Source: an uncultured Mycoplasmatota bacterium (lineage in GTDB: Bacteria > Bacillota_I > Bacilli_A > RF39 > UBA660). From it: DNA of 33,579 nt. Positions 8,308-16,036 of this stretch are shown one piece after another. Below the pieces are notes generated by a model, which saw only the letters and a list, made by a program, of their open reading frames with translations, made no database searches and was not told where the DNA came from. The translations under genes were made by a program, and so were the position numbers. Every line of letters begins with the position of its first letter. Within the stretch, counting starts at the first letter, position 1. The stretch lies in the NCBI GenBank assembly GCA_900549285.1, contig URNW01000016.1:1-33579 (forward strand). Reading direction: 5' to 3'.

Positions 8308-8360
8308 TTAAAACGAAGAGAAGAGTTAAATGAATATAAAAAAAGAAAGTAGGAGAATAA

Positions 8361-8957
8361 ATGAAAGTATTATTTGCAACCACCAATCCAGCGAAAGTAG
8401 AAAAATATAGGGAAGAATTACAAAGAAAAGGAATCAAATTGATTACTTTAAATGATTTAGATACGAAAATACATGTCGAAGAAAGTGGAAAAAATGCAGT
8501 TGAAAACGCTTATTTAAAAGCAAAAGCTTATTATGATTTAACACATTTACCAACCATAGGAATGGATAACAATTTGTTTATTGAAGGACTACCAGAAGAG
8601 TTACAACCAGGAGTATTTGTAAGAAGAGTAAATGGAAAAGAACTAAATGATGAAGAGATGATTTTACATTACACAAACTTAGTAGAAAAATATGGTGGCA
8701 AATTAAAAGCCAAATGGGTATATGGAATGGTGTTAATAAATAATGATAAAGTTCATGAATATAGTTGGAGTAAAAGTGAATTTTATTTAGTAGATAAGCC
8801 TCATGAAAAAAGAAATCCAGGGTATCCTCTAGACTCAATAGCAATTGATATAAAATTAAATAAATATTTTGTAGAACTAACAAAAGAAGATAAAATGAAA
8901 AATGATAATCAAAAATTAGATGATGATGTCGTGAAATTTATAGTAAATTCTTTATAA
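8361..8957 (+). CDS. Divergent RdgB/HAM1-family NTP pyrophosphatase
   Basis: Members of this family hydrolyse dITP, ITP and XTP to monophosphates to clean the nucleotide pool. The fold is recognisable: FATTNPAKVEKYRE at the N-terminus, EESGKNAVENAYLKA, the acidic TIGMD site, PGVFVRRVNG and ELTKEDK near the C-terminus. At 198 residues the length is normal. Key family positions differ: the usual DDSGL reads MDNNL, the FGYDPIF-type motif reads NPGYPLDSIAI, and the C-terminal SHR triplet that contacts the purine is absent (NDNQ stands there). Catalysis may be kept with altered specificity. The start has an AGGAG site. It overlaps the converging minus-strand gene by 6 bases. Confidence 0.75.
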   Translation: MKVLFATTNPAKVEKYREELQRKGIKLITLNDLDTKIHVEESGKNAVENAYLKAKAYYDLTHLPTIGMDNNLFIEGLPEELQPGVFVRRVNGKELNDEEMILHYTNLVEKYGGKLKAKWVYGMVLINNDKVHEYSWSKSEFYLVDKPHEKRNPGYPLDSIAIDIKLNKYFVELTKEDKMKNDNQKLDDDVVKFIVNSL

Positions 8958-9470
8958 TCCATAAATATTTTTAGTAAAATCATAGAATATTGCTAATTTT
9001 AAAGGATAATAAGTAAATATAATATTAATTAAAATGGCTATAACAAATAAGATAATGCCAATTTCTTCTAATTTAGAGTTATATTCTTGTTTCATTAAAT
9101 GATAAGAGACAATTTGACTGATAATAATACTAAAAATAAATATGGCAAAAGTAATAATCATATTATCCTGTGTTTTTAAAACATAAAGATAGATTGGCGT
9201 AAAAATAATCATAACTAGAAAAGAACAAAGAAAAGAAGAAATACATTCTGCAAAAATGACATTTTTTCTTTTTTTATAGTAAATTTTTTCTAAAATTCCC
9301 CAAATTAGAAAAGAACCAATAATAATTTTATTGTGTTCCCAAATACTTTCATTAACAGGAAAAAATAAACTTGTAAAAAAAGAAGGAAACCAATCATAAA
9401 TAAAATGAAGCAAAGCACTTAATAAAAAAATGCCTATACAACTAATTACTTTCCATTTTTTTAAAGTCAT
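8952..9470 (-). CDS. DUF6512-like integral membrane protein
   Basis: This 172-residue protein has about five membrane segments. Near the N-terminus it carries LLHFIYDWFPS and FPVNESIWEHNK, the pattern I associate with the DUF6512 family of uncharacterised Firmicute membrane proteins. The conserved polar residues (H, D, N, E, W, E, H) sit in a loop between the first two spans and could form a site, but the function is unknown. The start is ATG 9470 because GGTGATATAT immediately precedes it; earlier in-frame codons lack such a site. The gene converges on and slightly overlaps the RdgB-like gene, and no terminator is visible between them. Confidence 0.65.
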   Translation of the reverse strand: MTLKKWKVISCIGIFLLSALLHFIYDWFPSFFTSLFFPVNESIWEHNKIIIGSFLIWGILEKIYYKKRKNVIFAECISSFLCSFLVMIIFTPIYLYVLKTQDNMIITFAIFIFSIIISQIVSYHLMKQEYNSKLEEIGIILFVIAILINIIFTYYPLKLAIFYDFTKNIYGL

Positions 9471-9532
9471 ATATATCACCATTATTATCATAGTTTGAAA
9501 AACAAAAAATATTCAATAATTAAATTATTTGG

Positions 9533-9551
9533 TATAATAATTAAAAGGAAT
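9533..9551 (+). promoter_or_regulatory. -10 box and RBS of the acyltransferase gene
   Basis: A perfect TATAAT is at 9533-9538; no good -35 box is seen. AAAAGGA follows, about 9 bases before the chosen ATG at 9559. Confidence 0.45.
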
Positions 9552-9558
9552 GATAAAA

Positions 9559-10416
9559 ATGAATGAACAAACAATAAAAAAGGCTTTAAAATACTATGAT
9601 ATGAACGATCAAGATTACTTAGAAAAATGTTTAATAGCACTAAGAAAATTAAATCAAAATCCTACTTTAAAAAAGAAAATACTAGCAATACAAGAAAGAA
9701 TGTTAAATGATGATGATTATTTAAAAAGTTTATGGAATAAAAAAGATTTAGAAGAAATATTATCTAAAAGTAAAATTCCATTTTTAACCAATATCATTTT
9801 ATTAAGTTCTTTTAACACTTTAAAAGAAAACACGCGCAAGTTCTCAAAAAAAGATTTAAAAAAAGTAAAACAAAGAATAAAAGAATCTTTAACAAATGAT
9901 ATTTATAAAAGAGAATACGAAAGTATTCGTACTTCTCAACTGTTATGGGGAATATATCTAACCAAAAGTAGAATAATTGAAATCGGAAGATTGCAATACG
10001 AATTAAGTTTCATAAATCCCTTAACTAACATAAAAGAAAATGTCATTAAAATACACATTCCAAAAGGGGAAAAATTGTTAATAAAAGAAGTAATAAAATC
10101 TTTAAAAAAAGCTCCTAAAAAAATAAAAAAATATTTTAATTTAGAAAAACCAAAATATTATTGTTCATCATGGCTACTAAGTGAAGAAATAAATAATATA
10201 GTAGATGATAATTCTAATATTAAGCAATTTACTAAGCTTTTTGATATAAAAAAAGGAGAAGAATGTACAAGCGATATTTTAAATTTTGTTTATGAACAAA
10301 AAGAATGTAATGATTATCACAAATTACCAGAAAATACATCTTTACAAAGGAAAATTAAAGAATATTTAGTAGAAGATAAAAAATTCTTTTTAGGAATAGG
10401 CTTATTAAAAAAATAA
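9559..10416 (+). CDS. GNAT-like acyltransferase domain protein (NAT_N/GNAT_C type)
   Basis: The C-terminal half has the pattern of the GNAT_C domain of uncharacterised Firmicute and actinobacterial acyltransferases: IGRLQYELS, IHIPKGEKL, then SSWLLSEEI and DDNSNIKQF (about 130-245 of 285). The N-terminal half (1-125) matches the helical DUF5596/NAT_N partner domain in position and size. No substrate is known for the family. There are no membrane segments. The ATG at 9559 is preferred over ATG 9550 from the distance to AAAAGGA. It appears monocistronic, with its own promoter and a terminator overlapping its end. Confidence 0.7.
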   Translation: MNEQTIKKALKYYDMNDQDYLEKCLIALRKLNQNPTLKKKILAIQERMLNDDDYLKSLWNKKDLEEILSKSKIPFLTNIILLSSFNTLKENTRKFSKKDLKKVKQRIKESLTNDIYKREYESIRTSQLLWGIYLTKSRIIEIGRLQYELSFINPLTNIKENVIKIHIPKGEKLLIKEVIKSLKKAPKKIKKYFNLEKPKYYCSSWLLSEEINNIVDDNSNIKQFTKLFDIKKGEECTSDILNFVYEQKECNDYHKLPENTSLQRKIKEYLVEDKKFFLGIGLLKK

Positions 10417-10425
10417 GCTTTTTTA
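10400..10425 (+). terminator. Rho-independent terminator of the acyltransferase gene
   Basis: GCTTATT (10400-10406) and AATAAGC (10412-10418) form a hairpin followed by six T. It overlaps the last codons and the stop. Confidence 0.7.
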
Positions 10426-10566
10426 ATTGTTTATTAACCAACAAATTTAACTATATCACACATATATAAATAAAATCACTTGTAATAATCATAAATTGCT
10501 CAAGAATTTTAGTATAGTTTATGTCAACTTTAATACGACACTTACCTTTTTAAAGTTTTTATATAT

Positions 10567-10585
10567 TATAATATTGAGAGAGGTA
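10567..10585 (+). promoter_or_regulatory. -10 box and RBS of the deacetylase gene
   Basis: TATAAT lies at 10567-10572, with no convincing -35. GAGAGAGG just before the ATG at 10590 is the ribosome binding site. Confidence 0.45.
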
Positions 10586-10589
10586 AAAT

Positions 10590-11957
10590 ATGAAGAAAAA
10601 TAAGAAATTGAGATTAACGAACAAAGCAAAAATCACCTTTAGTCTTTTAATAATTGTTGCGGTTTTATGTTCATTAACATTTATCCATCAAGACAAGAGT
10701 TTAAAATTCGAGGTACATGAAATTGAAGAAAGGGAAAATTACACTTTAAAAGTTGATTATCCAAAGTTAGAAAATAAAAGCATTGATAAAGAAGCAAAGA
10801 AATATATTGATGAAAAAAAAGAAGAATTTTTAAGTAATGCAGATAAATTAAAGGATGTCAGCGATATGAAATTAGATTTATCCATTACTTATACTTTAGA
10901 GGACTTTTTTGACTATCAAGCTTTAAACATTAGTGTTTATTCTTTTACTGGTGGGGCTCATTATAATAAAGAAGAAAAATCATATTATTATAATAAAAAA
11001 ACAGGTCAAAAAGTAACAATCACTAATTTTTTAGAAGAGGATAAATTAACAGATTTAGCTGATTTAGCTTACTATTACACAGTTGAAACATATAAAAATA
11101 ATAATCGAGAATATGATGAAGAATGGATAAAAAAGGGTACAGAAGCTAAAATAGAAAATTATTCGCATTTTAAAATTACAAGTGATGGTTTAATCCTTCT
11201 TTTCCTACCTTATCAAGTAGGTCCATACTCTGATGGAGAAATTTCTATATTAATTCCTGAAAAAGAATTAATGGGTATAGTAAAAGAAGAATACTTAACT
11301 ATTGAAGCACCAACTCTAGAAGCTAATAAGCCTTCTAAAAGAGATTTAAAAGAATTTCAAGGAAAGAAACTATTAGCATTTACTTTTGATGATGGCCCAA
11401 GTGATGGACCAACTAACAAATTATTAGATCATTTAGATGAATATAATGCAAGAGTTACATTTTTTGTATTAGGTAGTCGTGTAAATACATATCGTGATAC
11501 CCTAAAAAGAGCCTATGAAATGGGAAATACCATAGGTAGTCATACATATAGTCATTTAAACTTATATAAATTAAATGACTATGACATTATGAAAGAGATT
11601 AATAGTACAAATGAGGAAATTAAAGAAATTATTGGCGTTCAACCAGAATATTTAAGAGCACCTTATGGAAATACAAATGCTCATATTAAAGAATTAAGCA
11701 ATATGTATACTATTTTGTGGAATATTGATCCAGAAGATTGGAAATATAAAGATGCCCAAAAAATAAAAGATAATATTTTAAATCATGCTCATGATGGTGC
11801 CATCATTTTACTTCATGATATTTATAATACTTCAGTAGAAGGAGCTTTATTAGCCATGGAAGAATTAAAGGATGAATATGCCTTTGTTACAATTGATGAA
11901 ATGATAGAACTAAAAAATATTCAACTAGATAAAAATAAATCATATTTTAATTTTTAA
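10590..11957 (+). CDS. PdaC-like membrane-anchored polysaccharide deacetylase
   Basis: A basic N-terminus and one membrane span (about 14-33) anchor the 455-residue protein. Residues about 45-230 match the DUF4163/DUF3298 pair seen in PdaC and RsiV, including YSFTGGAHYN and FLPYQVGPYSDG. The NodB deacetylase domain spans about 258-440. Its metal and catalytic residues are present: TFDDGP with D267 and D268, SHTYSH with H318 and H322, RAPYG with R356, DPEDW and LLHD. The likely reaction is removal of N-acetyl groups from peptidoglycan GlcNAc or MurNAc outside the cell, which lowers lysozyme sensitivity. The next gene, an O-acyltransferase, suggests joint wall modification, although it has its own promoter. 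Confidence 0.88.
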   Translation: MKKNKKLRLTNKAKITFSLLIIVAVLCSLTFIHQDKSLKFEVHEIEERENYTLKVDYPKLENKSIDKEAKKYIDEKKEEFLSNADKLKDVSDMKLDLSITYTLEDFFDYQALNISVYSFTGGAHYNKEEKSYYYNKKTGQKVTITNFLEEDKLTDLADLAYYYTVETYKNNNREYDEEWIKKGTEAKIENYSHFKITSDGLILLFLPYQVGPYSDGEISILIPEKELMGIVKEEYLTIEAPTLEANKPSKRDLKEFQGKKLLAFTFDDGPSDGPTNKLLDHLDEYNARVTFFVLGSRVNTYRDTLKRAYEMGNTIGSHTYSHLNLYKLNDYDIMKEINSTNEEIKEIIGVQPEYLRAPYGNTNAHIKELSNMYTILWNIDPEDWKYKDAQKIKDNILNHAHDGAIILLHDIYNTSVEGALLAMEELKDEYAFVTIDEMIELKNIQLDKNKSYFNF

Positions 11958-11968
11958 TCAAAAGCTAC

Positions 11969-12010
11969 TTGACTTCCTTTTATAACAAAAATATAATTAA
12001 AATAGAGGAG
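11969..12010 (+). promoter_or_regulatory. Consensus sigma-A promoter and RBS of the acyltransferase-3 gene
   Basis: TTGACT (11969-11974), 17 bases and TATAAT (11992-11997) form a near-perfect promoter. AGAGGAGG follows. The promoter lies inside the longest open frame, which confirms the start at 12017. Confidence 0.88.
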
Positions 12011-12016
12011 GATAAA

Positions 12017-13246
12017 ATGGAGGAGAAAGATGCTTTAAAAAGCAAAAGAAATGTAGCAATTGAAATATGGCGTTTTGCAATAGCAGTTGCTATTATCGGA
12101 TTTCACACAGGATGGATTATAGCAAGAAGTGCCAACGGCAGTAATGGCTATTGGATGGAAACATCAAATTGGTTTTTTGGGGCTAGTGAAGTACTATTAA
12201 TCTTTACTTTAACAGCAGGATATTTTATGGTATCTCACTTTAAAAAAAGACAAAAGGATGTAAAATATCAAGAAAGGAGTGCTGCTTCCAGAGCTTGGGA
12301 ATATACATGGAGTCGAATTAAAGCTCTATTACCCGTTTTAATTATTGGATATATTTTAGGAGTAATAATTTCAACAAAATATTATTATCCAGCCTACAAC
12401 TTTAAAGATATTTGCGATATGATTATTAATAGTGCCTGGGAATTTTTAGGATTCCATGCTGTAGGATTAAGAAGTACAGGGGGAGAGTTCTTTAATCTAA
12501 ATGGAACTTTATGGTTTATATCGGCAATAATTATTGTTGGTTATTTCCTATATTGGGGACTATGCAAAGATGAAGAAAAAACATCTGGTTTCTTTGCGCC
12601 ACTTATCTTTATTTTCCTAAGTGGTTGGTGGTGTTTTACTAATACGAGAGCTGCTCAAACAGCATGGTCAACTTTTGGATTGCAAACTGCTTCAACGAAT
12701 GGTATGGGTGGTTCTGCTACAGATGCAACGGCTACAATAGGCTTTAATAATGGCTTGTTATTTGTATTACTTGGACTTTTAGGAGGAATGATTTTATATT
12801 ATTTAATTCAAAAGTTAAAAGAACATAAATTTACAAGTATAGGTAAAATCGGTTTAACGATTACTAATATTATAGCTTCTGGTTTATTACTTTGGTATAC
12901 GATTTATCAACCAACATGGTTTAATCTTGATCGCTGGACCGTATCATTATTATGTATCATTGTTATAGCTTTAGCATTGCTAAATAAAGATAGTTTAACT
13001 AAAGCTTTAAATAATAAAGTTACTTATAATTTATTTAAATATTTAGGAAGTATTTCTTTATATATTTATATGCTTCACTATCCAATTGCCATTTTAATGT
13101 TAAGAGTATTAGGCCCTAATAGTGCTCAAACCATCTATTCTTTCTGGAAAATATTTATTCCAACTGTTGTAATTACCATTATTCTTAGTGTCTTTGTTAA
13201 GTTAATAATGGATTTAACTATTTTAAAAAAGAAAGAAGCAAAGTAA
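12017..13246 (+). CDS. Membrane acyltransferase 3 family protein (O-acetyltransferase)
   Basis: This 409-residue protein has about ten membrane segments and the Acyl_transf_3 pattern: an early RNVAIEIWRF segment, the conserved His in the first span (GFHTGW), and a long lipid-phase core. This family transfers acetyl or other acyl groups to sugars outside the membrane, such as peptidoglycan MurNAc (OatA) or exopolysaccharides. There is no C-terminal SGNH domain, so it is the single-domain form. An unusual Trp/Thr/Ala-rich loop of roughly 50 residues (about 195-245) lies between spans. The start is fixed by the AGAGGAGG site and the promoter just upstream. The preceding deacetylase gene supports a role in wall or polysaccharide decoration. 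Confidence 0.82.
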   Translation: MEEKDALKSKRNVAIEIWRFAIAVAIIGFHTGWIIARSANGSNGYWMETSNWFFGASEVLLIFTLTAGYFMVSHFKKRQKDVKYQERSAASRAWEYTWSRIKALLPVLIIGYILGVIISTKYYYPAYNFKDICDMIINSAWEFLGFHAVGLRSTGGEFFNLNGTLWFISAIIIVGYFLYWGLCKDEEKTSGFFAPLIFIFLSGWWCFTNTRAAQTAWSTFGLQTASTNGMGGSATDATATIGFNNGLLFVLLGLLGGMILYYLIQKLKEHKFTSIGKIGLTITNIIASGLLLWYTIYQPTWFNLDRWTVSLLCIIVIALALLNKDSLTKALNNKVTYNLFKYLGSISLYIYMLHYPIAILMLRVLGPNSAQTIYSFWKIFIPTVVITIILSVFVKLIMDLTILKKKEAK

Positions 13247-13268
13247 TTGAGAAATCAATTACTTTTTA
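13240..13268 (+). terminator. Rho-independent terminator of the acyltransferase-3 gene
   Basis: AAAGTAATTGA and TCAATTACTTT enclose a GAAA tetraloop and are followed by a T run. It overlaps the stop codon. Confidence 0.88.
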
Positions 13269-13291
13269 ATTACTATAATTTGAATCTTTTC

Positions 13292-13333
13292 TTTACGAAT
13301 AAAACGAATGCGTGTTATAATAAATTAGGTGAT
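13292..13333 (+). promoter_or_regulatory. Extended -10 promoter and RBS of the CoA-transferase operon
   Basis: TTTACG (13292-13297) and TATAAT (13316-13321), preceded by TGT in the extended -10 position, make a good promoter. AGGTGATGAT leads into the ATG at 13337, so the longer in-frame start at 13247 is rejected. Confidence 0.72.
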
Positions 13334-13336
13334 GAT

Positions 13337-14911
13337 ATGAAAATAATTGAGGCAAAAGAGGTAGCTAATTTAATACAATCTAATGATACTGTGGCAATTA
13401 CAGGATGTGGAGGTTCTTGTTCTCCTGAGGCTTTATTAAAAAGTATTAAAGACTCTTATCAAGAAAATAAAATTCCTAAAGACTTAACAGTTGTTACGGG
13501 TATTTCTCCAGGGAATTTAACTGAAGAAATGGTAGGCATGAATTTACTTAGTGAAAAAGGATTAGTGAAGAAAGCCATATGTGCCCATTTAGGTATGGGA
13601 AAATTATTTGGAAAAGCTGTAGGAGAAAACACGTTTCCTGCTTTTGGAGTTCCTTTGGGAGTTTTAGATCACTTATTACGTGCTATTGCTTCTAAAGAAC
13701 CAGGAATTATAACCAAAACAGGATTAAATACTTTTGCTGATCCAAGATTAGAAGGATGTGCGTTAAATAAAAAAGCTCAAAAAGAAGAACCAATAGTTGA
13801 ATTAGTAAAAATAAAAAAAGAAGAATATTTATTTTATAAAAGTTTTCCTATTAATGTAGCTTTAATTAAAGCTACATATGCAGATGAAAAAGGAAATATT
13901 AGCTTTGAACATGAAGCAGTTATTTCAGAACAATTTTCTATGGCGGCTTGTGCCCATAATAATGGGGGAATTGTAATTGTCCAAGTAGAGGATATCAAAC
14001 CATATGGAAGCCTAAAAGCTAAAGATTGTTTAATTAATAGTAAGTTAGTAGATTATATTATTGTATCAAAGCCTGATGTTTCATTAGGAGATTATAACTT
14101 ACCAATCTATAAACCAGAATTAACAGGGGAAGTCAAAACAAAAGTAAAGATAGAATCAGGAGCACTAAACATCCGCAAAGTATGTGCTAGAAGAAGTGCA
14201 ATGGAAATAAAAATAAATGATGTAATTAATTTAGGAGTAGGAATGCCTGACATGATTGCTAAAATAGCAAGTGAAGAAGGCTTTATAGATGATATCCATT
14301 TATCAATCGAATGTGGACCTATGGGAGGAATTCCTGTTGGTGGAGTTGCTTTTGGGGCTAGTATTAATCCAGATTCAATAATTTCTACTGCCGACAATTT
14401 TGATTTATATGATGGTGGCTTTTTAGATATAGCAATATTAGGTTTAGCCCAAGTAGATAAATATGGCAATGTAAATGTTTCTAAATTTGGTACAAGAGTT
14501 ACAGGTCCAGGAGGTTTTATTAATATTACTCAAAGTACAAAAAGAATTATTTTCATGGGATCTTTTACAGCTCAAGGAGAAAAAGTGGATATCATAGATG
14601 GTAAAGTAAAGATAATTGAAGAGGGAAAAAGTAAAAAATTTGTAAAACAAGTTAGTCAAATTACTTTCAGCTCTAAATTTGCCCTAAAAAATAATTTAGA
14701 AGTACTATTTGTTACTGAACGAGCTGTTTTTAAGCTAGTAGAATCAGGATTAGAACTAATTGAAATAGCTCCTGGAATTGATTTACAAGAAGATATTTTA
14801 AATCAAATGGAGTTTAAACCATTAATTTCTAAAGATTTGAAATTAATGGATAAACGCTTATTTAAACCAGAAATCATGCATTTAAAAAGGGATTTGAAAG
14901 AGAGCAAATAA
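13337..14911 (+). CDS. Propionate CoA-transferase-like enzyme (fused alpha and beta, family I)
   Basis: Family I CoA-transferases move CoA between short-chain acyl-CoA and a free carboxylic acid through a glutamyl-CoA thioester. The 524-residue protein holds both subunit halves: an N-terminal alpha-like half (ITGCGGSCSPE, HLGMGKLFGKA, TFADPRLEG) and a C-terminal beta-like half (LGVGMPD, SIECGPMGGIPVGG, FGTRVTGPGGF). E325 in SIECG is the expected catalytic glutamate, essentially the position known for Clostridium propionicum Pct. The gene ends one base before the ABC ATPase gene, so the two are very probably co-transcribed. The natural acyl group cannot be read from the sequence: propionate, acetate, lactate, or a betaine-type acid given its neighbours. 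Confidence 0.88.
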   Translation: MKIIEAKEVANLIQSNDTVAITGCGGSCSPEALLKSIKDSYQENKIPKDLTVVTGISPGNLTEEMVGMNLLSEKGLVKKAICAHLGMGKLFGKAVGENTFPAFGVPLGVLDHLLRAIASKEPGIITKTGLNTFADPRLEGCALNKKAQKEEPIVELVKIKKEEYLFYKSFPINVALIKATYADEKGNISFEHEAVISEQFSMAACAHNNGGIVIVQVEDIKPYGSLKAKDCLINSKLVDYIIVSKPDVSLGDYNLPIYKPELTGEVKTKVKIESGALNIRKVCARRSAMEIKINDVINLGVGMPDMIAKIASEEGFIDDIHLSIECGPMGGIPVGGVAFGASINPDSIISTADNFDLYDGGFLDIAILGLAQVDKYGNVNVSKFGTRVTGPGGFINITQSTKRIIFMGSFTAQGEKVDIIDGKVKIIEEGKSKKFVKQVSQITFSSKFALKNNLEVLFVTERAVFKLVESGLELIEIAPGIDLQEDILNQMEFKPLISKDLKLMDKRLFKPEIMHLKRDLKESK

Positions 14912-14912
14912 A

Positions 14913-16022
14913 ATGATTGAAATAAGAAATGTCAGCAAGTCTTTTGAAAAACAGAAAATATTAAATAATATTAATTTGGTAATTGATGATAATAGTATTA
15001 CATGTTTAATTGGTGAAAGTGGTTGTGGTAAAACCACTCTTTTAAAGATGATTAATCGTCTTTATGAACCTACAAAAGGAACTATTTTAATCAATCATAA
15101 AAATATATTCAAAGAGGATATTATTAAATTAAGAAGAAGTATTGGCTATGTAATTCAGCATACTGGTTTGTTTCCACATATGACTATTAAAGAAAATATT
15201 GAATTAATACCAAAACTTTCCCATCTTCCCAAAGAAAAAATCGAAAAAAGAACAGAGGAATTAATGAATTTAATAAATTTAAATCCTAGTGAATTTTTAA
15301 ACCGTTATCCTAGTGAATTATCAGGAGGTCAACAGCAACGAGTAGGTCTTGCTCGAGCTTTAGCTCTTAATCCTGATATTATATTAATGGATGAACCCTT
15401 TAGTGCTTTAGACCCCGTTACAAGAACTTCATTACAAGATGAACTATTAAAAATTCAAACTAAAGAAAAAAAGACAATTGTCTTTGTAACACATGATATG
15501 GATGAAGCTATTAAATTAGCCGATAAAATCGCTATTATAAATGAAGGAGAAGTAATTCAATATGATACACCAGAAATGATATTAAAACATCCTAAAAATG
15601 ACTTTGTAAAATCTTTTGTCGGAATCAAAAAGATATGGTCTAGTCCTGAATTAATTAAAGTAAAAGACATTATGATTGAACATCCTGTAACTTGTAATAT
15701 AAATGACTCTCTTTTTTATTGTATTAATAAAATGCGAATGATGAAAGTAGATACTCTAATGGTAGTAGATGAAGAAAATAAGTTAATTGGTATCTTATAT
15801 GCAGATAGTTTAATTAATGTATCAACTCATGATAAAAAAGCAAAAGATTTTATAAAAACATCATTTTCAGTTACGGATCCTAATAATTCTATCGTCGATT
15901 TGGTAGGATTAATTCAAGAATCACATTTAACTACTTTACCTGTAACGGATAAAAATGGTCATTTAAAAGGGTTAATTACCAGAAGTACACTTTTAACTTA
16001 TTTAAGTAAACAATTTATATAA
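14913..16022 (+). CDS. opuCA: OpuCA-type quaternary-amine ABC transporter ATPase with CBS domains
   Basis: This is the ATP-binding subunit of a glycine betaine/carnitine/choline importer. Walker A GESGCGKTT is at 34-42, followed by a Q-loop (VIQHTGLF), the signature LSGGQQQRVGLARALA, Walker B IILMDEPFSALD and the switch VTHDMDEA. Residues about 250-369 form two CBS domains (DIMIEHPVTCN... and SFSVTDPNNS...), which sense ionic strength or bind adenine nucleotides (c-di-AMP in OpuCA relatives). The 369-residue length is usual. It starts one base after the CoA-transferase stop and precedes the permease gene by 14 bases. Confidence 0.93.
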   Translation: MIEIRNVSKSFEKQKILNNINLVIDDNSITCLIGESGCGKTTLLKMINRLYEPTKGTILINHKNIFKEDIIKLRRSIGYVIQHTGLFPHMTIKENIELIPKLSHLPKEKIEKRTEELMNLINLNPSEFLNRYPSELSGGQQQRVGLARALALNPDIILMDEPFSALDPVTRTSLQDELLKIQTKEKKTIVFVTHDMDEAIKLADKIAIINEGEVIQYDTPEMILKHPKNDFVKSFVGIKKIWSSPELIKVKDIMIEHPVTCNINDSLFYCINKMRMMKVDTLMVVDEENKLIGILYADSLINVSTHDKKAKDFIKTSFSVTDPNNSIVDLVGLIQESHLTTLPVTDKNGHLKGLITRSTLLTYLSKQFI

Positions 16023-16036
16023 TAGGAGGAAATGAA

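Noticed and set aside
8330..8407. Short plus-strand ORF between the methyltransferase and the RdgB-like gene
   Set aside because: It mostly overlaps the RdgB-like gene in another frame and has no ribosome binding site or protein-like features.
13247..13336. 30-residue N-terminal extension of the CoA-transferase
   Set aside because: It contains the promoter and the end of the upstream terminator; GGTGAT supports the ATG at 13337.
14107..14659. Minus-strand open frames inside the CoA-transferase gene
   Set aside because: They are antisense shadows of a strongly supported gene, without promoter or ribosome binding site.
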